Below are positions 53,572-61,346 of a DNA stretch of 64,000 nt, one piece after another. This stretch comes from CAWGUU01 sp963825765. Its GTDB lineage: Bacteria; Actinomycetota; Acidimicrobiia; Acidimicrobiales; AC-14. Numbering within the stretch: the first letter of the stretch is position 1; each line of letters begins with the position of its first letter. The stretch is taken from assembly GCA_963825765.1 (NCBI GenBank), contig CAWGUU010000003.1, positions 620,001-684,000 of the forward strand, in the 5' to 3' direction. The translations under genes were made by a program, and so were the position numbers. The notes under the pieces were generated by a model. That model did not search any database, was not told where the DNA came from, and worked only from the letters and a program-made list of their open reading frames with translations.

Positions 53572-53770
53572 ACGGGTGAGGCCGGCGTCGAGCGCTCGGC
53601 AGCCGCCGCCGAGACGGCACGCCAGCGCCAGGGCGAAGCAGCCATTGCCGGATCGGCCGTCGGCACCGGCCAGGCGCTGCCGTCGCACGCACAGATGGTC
53701 CTCCAGCTGCAGCGGGCCGCCGGCAACCGAGGTGGTGTGACCGGCGCCGAGGCCAGGCACGTGCCGTGGC
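53569..53770 (+). pseudogene. N-terminal remnant of an eCIS-associated (DUF4157-type) protein
   Basis: From GTG 53569 the first ~65 codons read as a leader with the motif MVLQLQRAAGNR, the same type as VLDLQRTAGNQ in the DUF4157 protein at 54551. After about 53770 the frame runs over the VapB-like gene and becomes an Arg/Ser/Pro-rich text to a stop at 54669, which I consider a shadow. The likely reading is a cargo or DUF4157 gene whose body was lost when the toxin-antitoxin pair came in. Confidence 0.55.
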
Positions 53771-53828
53771 TCAGGGAGGGCGCCTATTGGCGCCTGCGCA
53801 CCCCATGGCGAACAGTATGGTATCTGGT

Positions 53829-54089
53829 ATGGCCACGAGGAAGGTCACGGTCACGCTCGACGAGGCCAAGCTGGACAGGATCCGCGCCCTCGTCGAGGAG
53901 GGATCGGCGCCCAGCGTCTCCGGGTTCGTCCAGCACGCCGTGGGTGTCGCCCTCGACGATGTCGCCGGGTGGGGTGCACTCCTGGCGGACGCGCTGCGCC
54001 AGACCGGAGGACCGGTGTCGGACGACGAGCGGGCGTGGGCCGACGAGGTCCTCGGTCTCGAACGCCGGGACAGCGGATCGGCCGCCTGA
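53829..54089 (+). CDS. VapB-like ribbon-helix-helix antitoxin
   Basis: 86 residues from ATG 53829 (two in-frame ATGs upstream are possible). MATRKVTVTLDEAKLDRIRALVEEGSAPSVSGFVQHAV is the ribbon-helix-helix, seen here as RKVTVTLDEAKLDRI and SVSGFVQHAV. It should bind DNA at its own promoter and neutralise the PIN toxin next door, whose start it overlaps (TGATG at 54087-54091). Confidence 0.85.
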   Translation: MATRKVTVTLDEAKLDRIRALVEEGSAPSVSGFVQHAVGVALDDVAGWGALLADALRQTGGPVSDDERAWADEVLGLERRDSGSAA

Positions 54090-54466
54090 TGCCCGGGGTG
54101 ACCCTCGACGCCGGGGCCCTGATCGCGCTCGACCGCAACGATCGTCGTGTCGTCGTCCTCCTCGCCCGCGCTCGAGAGACGGGCGCCCGACTTACCATCC
54201 CCGCCACAGCCCTGGCCCAGGCCGTCCGCCGCCCCGAACGACAGGCGCGCCTCGCCCGCCTCGTCCGCCAGCCCACCGCCGACGTCGCGCCGCTCGACCG
54301 TGTCGATGCGACGAACGTGGGCCGGCTCCTCGCCGCGAGCGGCACGGCCGACATCGCCGACGCCCACGTCGTCGTCTGCGCCCGGCGGGCCGGACAGCCG
54401 GTGGTCACGGCAGACGCCGACGACCTGCGACGGCTCGACCCCACGCTCTCCCTCGTCGTTCTCTGA
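54089..54466 (+). CDS. PIN-domain toxin (VapC-like)
   Basis: 125 residues. The four acidic PIN positions are visible: TLDAGALIALDR (first Asp), an early Glu region, TADIADAHVVV (third) and VTADADDLRRL (fourth). Such enzymes cleave RNA. It is coupled to the antitoxin gene by TGATG. Codon use and GC match the surroundings, so any transfer was not from a compositionally different host. Confidence 0.85.
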   Translation: MPGVTLDAGALIALDRNDRRVVVLLARARETGARLTIPATALAQAVRRPERQARLARLVRQPTADVAPLDRVDATNVGRLLAASGTADIADAHVVVCARRAGQPVVTADADDLRRLDPTLSLVVL

Positions 54467-54475
54467 CGGCGCCGG

Positions 54476-54522
54476 TTCTGCTCGCGAAAGTACCGGCTAT
54501 ATGCGGAATTGCGCGAGCAGAA
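54476..54522. repeat. palindromic element C (11-bp arms, CTATATGCGG core)
   Basis: TTCTGCTCGCG (54476-54486) and CGCGAGCAGAA (54512-54522) flank a 25-nt centre with CTATATGCGG. It starts 10 bp after the toxin stop and before the convergent DUF4157 gene. Arms differ fully from element A but the centre is nearly identical. Confidence 0.6.
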
Positions 54523-54550
54523 ATCTCAGTCGGTCACCGCGAGGCCGCGC

Positions 54551-55159
54551 TCACGGAGCGGGCGTCTCCTCCTCCTCCATCTCCTCCTCGCCCGGCGCGG
54601 CTTGGCGCTGGAGGGCGAGCTCGGCGGTGCTCTCGGCCTCCTGCTCGAAGCGGTCGGCCGGGTCGCTGACCTTGATGCCACCCGCCGCCGGCGTGCCGTC
54701 GACGGGGCCGGCCTTCTGCTGGACGACGTGGGTCAGCTCGTGGGCGATCGTCTTCTGCCCGGCCGTGCTGGCGGGGTCGTACTTGCCGGACCCGAACACG
54801 ATCTCGTTGCCCACCGTGTAGGCCTGGGCGCCGACGGCCTTGGCCGATTCCGAGGCGGCGTGGTCGGTGTGGACCCGGACGTCGCCGAAGTCGTGGCCCA
54901 GGCTCGACTCCATCTGGCTGCGCAGCGCCTTGTCCATCGGCGTCCCCCCGCCCTTACCGACGACGTCGAGGACGGGCGAGTCCTCCTCGGTGTCGCCCAG
55001 GAACTGGACGGTGGCCTGGTTGCCGGCGGTGCGCTGGAGATCGAGCACGCCCTCTGCTGTCACACCAGGATCCCGCCCAAGAGGATCCCGCCCAGCAGGA
55101 TCCCGACGGCGGCTGATCTCGGTGGACGACCGCTCCTCCTCGTACCCGTGCCCGTGCAT
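54551..55159 (-). CDS. DUF4157 eCIS protein with HExxH metallopeptidase-like motif
   Basis: 202 residues from ATG 55159. The DUF4157 core is clear: LRSQMESSLGHDFGDVRVHTD, AQAYTVGNEIVFGSGKY, and TIAHELTHVVQQKAG with HELTH zinc motif. An N-terminal stretch with tandem RDPAG/RDPLG/RDPG units precedes the VLDLQRTAGNQ motif. In eCIS this domain marks cargo leaders or proteases that process cargo. It is divergent from the sheath gene. Confidence 0.9.
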   Translation of the reverse strand: MHGHGYEEERSSTEISRRRDPAGRDPLGRDPGVTAEGVLDLQRTAGNQATVQFLGDTEEDSPVLDVVGKGGGTPMDKALRSQMESSLGHDFGDVRVHTDHAASESAKAVGAQAYTVGNEIVFGSGKYDPASTAGQKTIAHELTHVVQQKAGPVDGTPAAGGIKVSDPADRFEQEAESTAELALQRQAAPGEEEMEEEETPAP

Positions 55160-55320
55160 GCGACCATCTTGGAGCGCGCCCGGCGGCAGGGCAAGGGCCG
55201 GCCGGGTGCCCGAAGAGGCAGTGGATCCTTCCCTGCCGCCGACCCGACCGGCGTTGTCCGGGCACCGCTCGGGGACGCAGTCTCTGCGGGAGATCGTCGC
55301 TCTGGCCCGAGGAGGCCCGC
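55160..55320. promoter_or_regulatory. divergent promoter region of the eCIS structural operon
   Basis: 161 bp between the DUF4157 gene (minus) and the sheath gene (plus). An 8-bp inverted repeat, GGTGCCCG (55205-55212) and CGGGCACC (55259-55266), is the only dyad I see. A strong GAGGAGG site lies 5 nt before the sheath ATG. It probably drives the run of structural genes to the window end. Confidence 0.4.
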
Positions 55321-56844
55321 ATGCCTCAGTACCTGTCGCCCGGCGTCTACGTGGAGGAGGTCGACTCCGGCTCCCGCCCCATCGAGGGTGTCGGAACGGC
55401 CGTCGCCGGCTTCGTCGGCCTGGCTCCACGGGGACCCGCCAACCAGCCCACCCTTGTCACCAACTGGAGCCAGTTCACCCAGACCTTCGGCGACTTCACC
55501 GACGGGTCGTACCTGGCCCAGGCCGTCTACGGCTACTTCCTCAACGGCGGGGGCAGCTGCTACGTGGTGCGCATCGAGGGCGACGGCGTGTCGCCGACCG
55601 CCCGTGGCGAGCTGACCAGCGGCTCCGGCGACACCAAGGCCGGCGCCTTCCAGGTGTCGGCCATCGAGCCGGGAGCGGCGGGCAACGACATCGCGGTCGA
55701 CGTCGAGCACGGCGAGGGCGACGACGAGTCGTTCAAGGTGGTGGTCAAGAAGGGCGGCAAGGTCGAGGAAACCTTCGACGGGCTCACCGTCAAGCGGGGC
55801 CGCCAGAACGCGGCGACCGTGGTGAACGCCCAGTCCAAGCTCATCCGACTCGAAGCGACGACCACCGGCACGGCGGTGGAGCGGCCCTCCGCCGGCAGCG
55901 TGGGGCTGGCCGGGGGTGGGTCCAACTCGCCGGCCCGGCTCAGCGCCGACGACTACGTGGGCGACCCCGCCGACAGGACCGGCTTCGCCGGGCTCGAGGC
56001 CATCGACGAGGTGACCATGCTGGCGGTGCCCGACCTGATGGCGGCGTACCAGAAGGGCATGGTGGACCTCGACGGCGTGCAGGCGGTCCAGCAGGCGATG
56101 ATCGCCCACTGCGAGCTGATGGGCGACCGGGTGGCCATCCTCGACCCCCCGCCCGGGCTCAACGCCCAGCAGGTCCACGACTGGCGGGTAGAGAAGACCG
56201 GGTACGACTCGAAGTACGCCACCCTCTACTGGCCGTGGGTGAAGGTGTTCGATCCCGGCCACGGCCAGAACGTGTTCGTCCCCCCCAGTGCCTACATGGC
56301 CGGCATCTGGAGCCGCAACGACAACACGAGGGGCGTGCACAAGGCCCCCGGCAATGAGACGGTGCGGGGAGCACTCGGGCTGGAGACGCAGATCACCAAG
56401 GGCGAGCACGACCTGCTGAACCCCGTCGGCGTCAACTGCATCCGCGCCTTCCCCGGCCGGGGCATCAGGGTGTGGGGAGCGCGCACGCTGTCGAGCGACC
56501 CCGCCTGGCGCTACGTCAACATCCGCCGGCTGTTCAACTACCTCGAGGAGTCGATCCTCAACGGCACCCAGTGGGCGGTGTTCGAGCCGAACGACCGGGC
56601 TCTGTGGGCCAGGATCAGGCGGTCGATCGAGGCCTTCCTCGTCATGGAGTGGCGCAAGGGGGCGCTGTTCGGCCTCACGCCGGACGAGGCCTTCTACGTG
56701 AAGTGCGACGACGAGACCAACCCCGCCGAGGGCATCGACCTCGGCCAGGTGGTGTGCGAGATCGGCGTCGCCCCTGTCAAGCCGGCCGAGTTCGTCGTCT
56801 TCCGGCTGTCCCAGTACTCCGGCGGCGCCAGCCTCGTCGAATAG
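55321..56844 (+). CDS. eCIS contractile sheath protein
   Basis: 507 residues. The N-terminus YLSPGVYVEEVDSGSRPIEGVGTAVAGFVGLAPRGP can be followed in segments such as SPGVYVEEVDSGSRPIEG; the C-terminal core has NVFVPPSAYMAGIWSRNDNTRGVHKAPGN, GINCI-like VNCIRAFPGRGIRVWGARTL, RRLFNYLEESIL and the closing VEFxxxxxS. It forms the outer sheath whose contraction drives the tube. A middle insert (~110-230) is a variable surface domain. Confidence 0.96.
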   Translation: MPQYLSPGVYVEEVDSGSRPIEGVGTAVAGFVGLAPRGPANQPTLVTNWSQFTQTFGDFTDGSYLAQAVYGYFLNGGGSCYVVRIEGDGVSPTARGELTSGSGDTKAGAFQVSAIEPGAAGNDIAVDVEHGEGDDESFKVVVKKGGKVEETFDGLTVKRGRQNAATVVNAQSKLIRLEATTTGTAVERPSAGSVGLAGGGSNSPARLSADDYVGDPADRTGFAGLEAIDEVTMLAVPDLMAAYQKGMVDLDGVQAVQQAMIAHCELMGDRVAILDPPPGLNAQQVHDWRVEKTGYDSKYATLYWPWVKVFDPGHGQNVFVPPSAYMAGIWSRNDNTRGVHKAPGNETVRGALGLETQITKGEHDLLNPVGVNCIRAFPGRGIRVWGARTLSSDPAWRYVNIRRLFNYLEESILNGTQWAVFEPNDRALWARIRRSIEAFLVMEWRKGALFGLTPDEAFYVKCDDETNPAEGIDLGQVVCEIGVAPVKPAEFVVFRLSQYSGGASLVE

Positions 56845-56901
56845 TCCCGCCCGTCCCAGCTCACCTTCCCCCCCCAGAACATCCCACGGAGGTAGGACCA
56901 C

Positions 56902-57351
56902 ATGGCTCTTCCCGATCCCGACGCAGACAGTGGCGTCGGTCACTCCTTCGGACTCGAGTTCGACGGGATCACCATCAAGGCGATCTCGGAGGTCAGCGGC
57001 CTGAAGATGGACCAGGACGTCATCGAGTACAAGCACAACACCCCCGACGGCAAGTACCTGGTCAAGAAGCTCCCCGGACGGCCCAAGCCGGGCGAGGTGA
57101 CCCTCACCCGGGGCCTCACCGGGGACAACAGCTTCGACACCTGGGTCAAGAACTCCCAGTTCGGAAAGATGGGCGACGCCCGCAAGGGCGGGGCGATCAT
57201 CGTCTACGACTTCGAGGGCAACCCGATCAAGCGCTACAAGCTGGAGAACGCCTGGCCCAAGGGCCTGGAGCTGAGCGGGCTCAAGGCGGGCGACACCTCC
57301 GTGCTCACCGAGAAGCTCACCATCACCTACGAGGGCATGCAGCCCGAATGA
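56902..57351 (+). CDS. eCIS inner tube protein 1
   Basis: 149 residues, T4 gp19/Hcp-like fold: HSFGLEFDGITIKAISEVSGL, KLPGRPKPGEVTLTRGLTGDNSFDTWV and GLKAGDTSVLTEKLTITYEGM. It polymerises inside the sheath. A GGAGGTAGG site precedes ATG 56902. The stop overlaps the next ATG (57348). Confidence 0.95.
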   Translation: MALPDPDADSGVGHSFGLEFDGITIKAISEVSGLKMDQDVIEYKHNTPDGKYLVKKLPGRPKPGEVTLTRGLTGDNSFDTWVKNSQFGKMGDARKGGAIIVYDFEGNPIKRYKLENAWPKGLELSGLKAGDTSVLTEKLTITYEGMQPE

Positions 57352-57806
57352 GGCGGGACAGCCCAGACCGTGGAAGTGTCGCCACGAAGGAGCGGCCCGC
57401 CGAGGCGGACCCCGCCGCACTGGATCCGATCGAGGCGCTGCGGACGGAGTTCGACTTCGAGCTGCCCCGCGGGTACGTCGACTCCGCCGGCATCCTGCAC
57501 CGCCGGGGCGCCATGCGCCTGGCCACGGCGCGCGACGAGCTGGTGCCGCTGCACGACGACAGGGTCAGGGAGAACCCCGCCTACCTCACCGTGGTGTTGC
57601 TGGCCCGGGTGCTGACCCGGCTGGGGACGATCACCGACGTGCACGCCGGCGTGGTGGAGAACATGTTCGCCTCCGACCTCGCCTTCCTCCAGGACCTCTA
57701 CCGCCGGGTGAACCAGGAGGGCCACACCCGGGCGGCGGTGACCTGCCCGTCCTGCAACCACGAGTTCGCGGTCGACGTGGCCGGTGGTCGCCCGGGGGAA
57801 CCGTGA
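57348..57806 (+). CDS. eCIS tail-assembly-like protein with C-terminal zinc-ribbon-like Cys pair
   Basis: 152 residues. Resembles the phage tail assembly proteins found after the tube in actinobacterial eCIS: EFDFELPRGYVDSAGILHRRGAMRLATARDELVPLHD, NPAYLTVVLLARVLTRLG, and DLAFLQDLYRRVNQEG. The end CPSCNHEFAVDV adds a CxxC pair. It could act as a chaperone or length factor; the role is inferred from position. Overlaps both neighbours (ATGA, GTGA). Confidence 0.78.
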   Translation: MRRDSPDRGSVATKERPAEADPAALDPIEALRTEFDFELPRGYVDSAGILHRRGAMRLATARDELVPLHDDRVRENPAYLTVVLLARVLTRLGTITDVHAGVVENMFASDLAFLQDLYRRVNQEGHTRAAVTCPSCNHEFAVDVAGGRPGEP

Positions 57807-57958
57807 CGTACGCGACCGAACGCCTGTACGAGGAGGTCGCGTACGTCGCCTTCAACTTCCACTGGTCGCTGGACGAGATCCTCGATCTGGAGCACCCGCT
57901 CCGCCGCCGTTTCGTGGGCGAGATCCAGCGGCTCCGGCAGCCGGCGGACGGGCGGTGA
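57803..57958 (+). CDS. 51-residue DUF6760-like eCIS protein
   Basis: GTG 57803 overlaps the previous stop. The peptide reads MTYATERLYEEVAYVAFNFHW, with SLDEILDLEHPLRRRFVGEI in the second half. Such small proteins follow the tail-assembly gene in many eCIS and phage-like clusters and resemble the gpE class made with it. Function unknown. Confidence 0.8.
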   Translation: MTYATERLYEEVAYVAFNFHWSLDEILDLEHPLRRRFVGEIQRLRQPADGR

Positions 57959-57964
57959 CCGCAG

Positions 57965-60118
57965 GTGTGGCCCTTCCGACGTCGTCCCGACCCTGATCGC
58001 GGTGGGGTCGCGCCTGGGCCGGCCCCTGGGCCCGGCGAGCCCGCCGTCCACAGGGGCGAGTGGCGCGGCCTGCCGCCGATCCAGCGGGTGGTGACGCCGG
58101 CGACGACCACGTTCGGCGCAGGTCCATCCGACTCAGGGCCGTTCGAAGCCGGGCTGGCCACGCGCCAGAGCCCGGCACTGCTCGACCGCCTGGGCCACTT
58201 CGTCGCTCCAGATGCCCCCAGCGGGACGTTCGAGGCGGTGGCCCGGCCGGTGGGCCGCCACACGTTTCCCCCGCCGCCTGGCTCGGTGACGGCGCTACCG
58301 CTGGACGACCCGCCCCACGGGCTGGCTCCGCTGCCGGAGCCGATCGCGGCCTGGCCCAGCCGGCCTTTGCTCACCGCCCCGACGCCGACACCGCCCCTCG
58401 TGCAGCGCAGGGCCGAGGTGTCGGCGGTCAGGCCCGACGACGGTGGGGCAGGACCGAACCCCGCGACGCCGCAACCGGGTTCAACCGGCACTTCGGACCC
58501 CGACGCGCTCGGAGGAGCCCTTCCGACCGAATCGGGCCTGCCGACCGGATCAACACTGCCGACGGCACCGCTCGTCTCGACGCCCCTACCACCGGTGTCG
58601 TTGTCACGGGTCGGGCCGACCGCGCCCATTTCGCGTCCCGCCGCCTCGCCCTCGGCCGACTCATCGTCGTCCGCATCACCGTCTGGCACATCATCGGTTG
58701 GCGACCCCGTTGCGACCCCCCCCGCCGCCGGGTCCCCCCAGCGGGCCGGGCTCGGTGCCGCCCTGCCCCCGGGTGCGAGCCGGCTGCCGCCCGTGCAGCG
58801 CGAGCCCGCGCCATCGCCTGGCCCTCCGGCGCCGCGCCTCGACCTTCCCACCTCGCCGACACCTGCTTCATCAGCGGAGTCCGGCTCGGTTTCGGCCGAC
58901 GCGCCCTCTCATCCCGACCCGCCGTCCGACGCGACCGGTCACGAGGTCGTGGTCGCCCCGCTGGTGGGCCTGCGCCGAGCGCCGACCATGGGGTCGTCGG
59001 CCGTCGACGCGCCGGAGGCGGGCGGGAGCCTCGAAGCGGCGGTGCCGCGGCAGGCGGCCGCCCTGGTGACCGCCCCGGACCCGTTCCGCTCCGGTGCCGA
59101 GGAGGAGTCCGGGACAGCAGCCACGGGAAACGAAGCGCCGGTGCTTGTCGCACCGCTCATGGGCGACCGTCCGCTGTCGGCGCTTCCCCACGCGCCGCCG
59201 CCGACCGGGGCTCGACCGGCAGGTGGCGCAGCGACGCCGGGGGCGATCCCGTACCCGGTGGCCCCCCGGGTTGCCTCCGTCCAGCGGGCCGGCGCAGCAG
59301 ATCCCCCCCGACCGACGGCCGCGCGCACGCCGGCTGCCGAACACACCGGAGCCGGGACCGGGACCGGCTTCGTGGACGCGGGCGCAGTCGCCGTAGCCGC
59401 GGGCATCGCCCACCGAGCCGCAGACGGATCCGTGGTCTTCGGTCCCGGCGCTTCGAGCCCGGCGGCCGAGCGGAGCTTGCCGGCCCCATCGGGCCGGGAA
59501 TCGTCGCCGACGACGTCGGCATGGGCGTCGTCGCCCGGGCAGGTGTCGACGTTGCCTCCAGGGGCCGCCGCCCGCAGCTTCGCCGTGCAGCGGGCCCGTG
59601 CCGACAGCCCCGTCATCGCGCGACCGTTCGGCTTGCAGCGAGCCCTCGCCGACTCCTCCGCTCCGACCACCGACCGAGACTCCGCCGTCCGGCGTCTACC
59701 GACCGGCTCTCCCGGCACCGCCACCCCCACGCGGCGGTTCGCGGCGCAGCGGACCGACCAGCCGGTGGCGAGCTGGGCACCATTGCCGGTCCAACCCCTC
59801 GAAGCGGCCGCAGCAACACCGTCGTCCGCACCGACCAACGGCGTGACGGTCCAGCGGGAGGACGCCCCCGCCGAGGTTTCCAGCCCCCCGCCCGCCGAGC
59901 CCCCCGCCGCCACACCCGACCCTGGCGCCGCCGCCGCACTGGCGAGCGCGGCGGCCGCTCCCGGAGCGGCCGGAGCGGCTTCGGCCACGATGACCGATCG
60001 CGAGGTCGACCGGCTGGCCCGGCGCCTCTACCCCCGGCTGCGCGACCACCTGCGGGGCGAGCTGCGCCTCGACCGCGAGCGCCTGGGCCGGGCCAGCGAC
60101 GTGGGCCTGAGGAACTGA
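57965..60118 (+). CDS. 717-residue Pro/Ala-rich eCIS protein with repeated QR motifs
   Basis: GTG 57965, six bases after the DUF6760-like stop. Residues ~1-640 are low-complexity (Pro, Ala, Ser, Thr) and contain at least eight short motifs of type (V/L/I/A)QR(A/V/E), for example PPIQRVV, PLVQRRA, PVQREPAP, SVQRAGA, AVQRARA, LQRALAD and TVQREDA. The end RLARRLYPRLRDHLRGELRL looks like a conserved helix that also closes related eCIS proteins. The repeated motif resembles the QR in the LQRxAGN motif of the DUF4157 protein. It might be a scaffold or tape-measure-like linker; unproven. Confidence 0.75.
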   Translation: MWPFRRRPDPDRGGVAPGPAPGPGEPAVHRGEWRGLPPIQRVVTPATTTFGAGPSDSGPFEAGLATRQSPALLDRLGHFVAPDAPSGTFEAVARPVGRHTFPPPPGSVTALPLDDPPHGLAPLPEPIAAWPSRPLLTAPTPTPPLVQRRAEVSAVRPDDGGAGPNPATPQPGSTGTSDPDALGGALPTESGLPTGSTLPTAPLVSTPLPPVSLSRVGPTAPISRPAASPSADSSSSASPSGTSSVGDPVATPPAAGSPQRAGLGAALPPGASRLPPVQREPAPSPGPPAPRLDLPTSPTPASSAESGSVSADAPSHPDPPSDATGHEVVVAPLVGLRRAPTMGSSAVDAPEAGGSLEAAVPRQAAALVTAPDPFRSGAEEESGTAATGNEAPVLVAPLMGDRPLSALPHAPPPTGARPAGGAATPGAIPYPVAPRVASVQRAGAADPPRPTAARTPAAEHTGAGTGTGFVDAGAVAVAAGIAHRAADGSVVFGPGASSPAAERSLPAPSGRESSPTTSAWASSPGQVSTLPPGAAARSFAVQRARADSPVIARPFGLQRALADSSAPTTDRDSAVRRLPTGSPGTATPTRRFAAQRTDQPVASWAPLPVQPLEAAAATPSSAPTNGVTVQREDAPAEVSSPPPAEPPAATPDPGAAAALASAAAAPGAAGAASATMTDREVDRLARRLYPRLRDHLRGELRLDRERLGRASDVGLRN

Positions 60119-60125
60119 GAGAGCG

Positions 60126-60575
60126 ATGGCCGACCTCGACTCCTACCCGCCGACCACGGTCCACTTCAGCGTCATCATCGGCGGCAGCCACGACCTCGGG
60201 GTGTTCACCGCCTGCGACGGCCTGGGCTGCGAGATGGTGATCGAGCAGCGGGAAGAGGGCGGCAACAACGCCTTCGTCCACCAGTTCGCCGGCCGCATCA
60301 AGTACTCCAACGTCAAGCTCACCCGCCCGATCAACAAGGACTCGGCCAAGGTCGCCTCGTGGTTCGCCGACCTCGCCGTCCACAAGGTCGACCGGCCCGA
60401 CGCCACCATCGCCGCTCTCGACCCCGAGGGCACCGCCATCGCCACCTGGAAGCTCCAGCAGGTCATACCGGTGAAGTGGCAGGGCCCGTCGTTCAACGTC
60501 GACGGGCCCAAGGTCGCCACCGAGACCCTGGAGCTGGCCCACCACGGGTTCGGGCCGGGGGCCGCCCAGCCATGA
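60126..60575 (+). CDS. eCIS inner tube protein 2 (tube initiator)
   Basis: 149 residues, gp19-like: TTVHFSVIIGGSHDLGVFTACDGLGCEMVIEQREEGGNN and KYSNVKLTRPINKDSAKVASWF, WKLQQVIPVKWQGPSFNVDG. In eCIS a second tube paralogue joins tube and baseplate. Stop overlaps the fourth relay (ATGA 60572). Confidence 0.93.
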   Translation: MADLDSYPPTTVHFSVIIGGSHDLGVFTACDGLGCEMVIEQREEGGNNAFVHQFAGRIKYSNVKLTRPINKDSAKVASWFADLAVHKVDRPDATIAALDPEGTAIATWKLQQVIPVKWQGPSFNVDGPKVATETLELAHHGFGPGAAQP

Positions 60576-60603
60576 GTGCTGCCCCATGAGTGTCGCCCCG
60601 TGA
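60572..60603 (+). promoter_or_regulatory. relay of two mini-ORFs before the LysM gene
   Basis: ATG 60572 overlaps the tube-2 stop (60573-60575) and encodes MSAAP then stop (60587-60589). ATG 60586 encodes MSVAP then stop (60601-60603). That stop overlaps GTG 60600, the start of the LysM gene (VSAPT). Period 14 nt; same peptides as the downstream start. Confidence 0.8.
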
Positions 60604-61346
60604 GCGCGCCGACGAAGGCGAGCATCACCATCCTCGTGCCCGCCGTCAACCAGGGCCAGGTGAGCAAGGGCCAGGTGGACGGGGAGTTCAAGGCGCAGTT
60701 CAATCCCAAGGAGTACTCGATCTCGAAGTCGGCGCAGTGGGACCACAAGCCCTCCACCAGCGCCGACAACACGGCCATGCCCGAGTTCAAGGGGGCCAAC
60801 AGCGCCGAGCTGAGCTTCGAGCTCTTCTTCGACGCCACCCAGACCGGCCCCGACGATCCCACCCCGGCGGACCTGGTCGAGAACGTCAAGAAGCTGTTCA
60901 AGTGCTGCTCGCCGCTGGTGAAGACCAAGCAGCAGAAGAAGCCGTCGGCCCCGTTCGTGGTGCTCGAGTGGGGCATGCTCAAGTTCACCGGGAACGTGAA
61001 GAGCGTCGCGGCCAAGTACACGCTCTTCAACGAGAAGGGCCAGCCCCTGCGGGCCACCTGCAGCGTCACGCTGCAGGAGCTGCCCACGGGCACACCCTTC
61101 ACCAACCCGACGTCCGGCGGCAGGGAGTCCACCGCCAGCCACCGGGTGGTGGCGGGCGACACGCTGGCGTCGATCGCGTGGGCGGAGTACCAGGACCCCG
61201 CCATGTGGCGACAGCTGGCGGTGGCCAACGGCATCGACGACCCGCTCCGCCTCCGTGAGGGGACGGTCCTCCTCGTCCCCTCCCCCGACGCCGCCGCCAC
61301 AACCGCAACCACGGCGGCCATCGGCACAGGGGCCGGCAGGCCGTGA
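60600..61346 (+). CDS. eCIS LysM baseplate protein (gp53-like)
   Basis: 248 residues from GTG 60600. An N-terminal baseplate domain (KAQFNPKEYSISKSAQW, FEFFDATQTG-like ELFFDATQTGPDD) and a C-terminal LysM (SHRVVAGDTLASIAWAEYQDPAMWRQLAVANGI, LREGTVLLVP). It links tube and spike. The start is fixed by the relay. Its stop overlaps the VgrG-like GTG. Confidence 0.93.
   Translation: MSAPTKASITILVPAVNQGQVSKGQVDGEFKAQFNPKEYSISKSAQWDHKPSTSADNTAMPEFKGANSAELSFELFFDATQTGPDDPTPADLVENVKKLFKCCSPLVKTKQQKKPSAPFVVLEWGMLKFTGNVKSVAAKYTLFNEKGQPLRATCSVTLQELPTGTPFTNPTSGGRESTASHRVVAGDTLASIAWAEYQDPAMWRQLAVANGIDDPLRLREGTVLLVPSPDAAATTATTAAIGTGAGRP

Noticed and set aside
48546..53726. A 1726-residue minus-strand open frame across the eCIS genes
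   Set aside because: It is antisense to well-supported genes (YkgJ, DUF4255, AAA+ ATPase), has Arg/Gly/Ala-rich text without any motif, and arises from high GC. Only its short overlap with the minus-strand propeller gene region is real, in a different frame.
53770..54669. Continuation of the ORF at 53569 to a 366-residue protein
   Set aside because: Beyond 53770 it overlaps the VapB/VapC-like genes in another frame and becomes Arg/Ser/Pro-rich without motifs.
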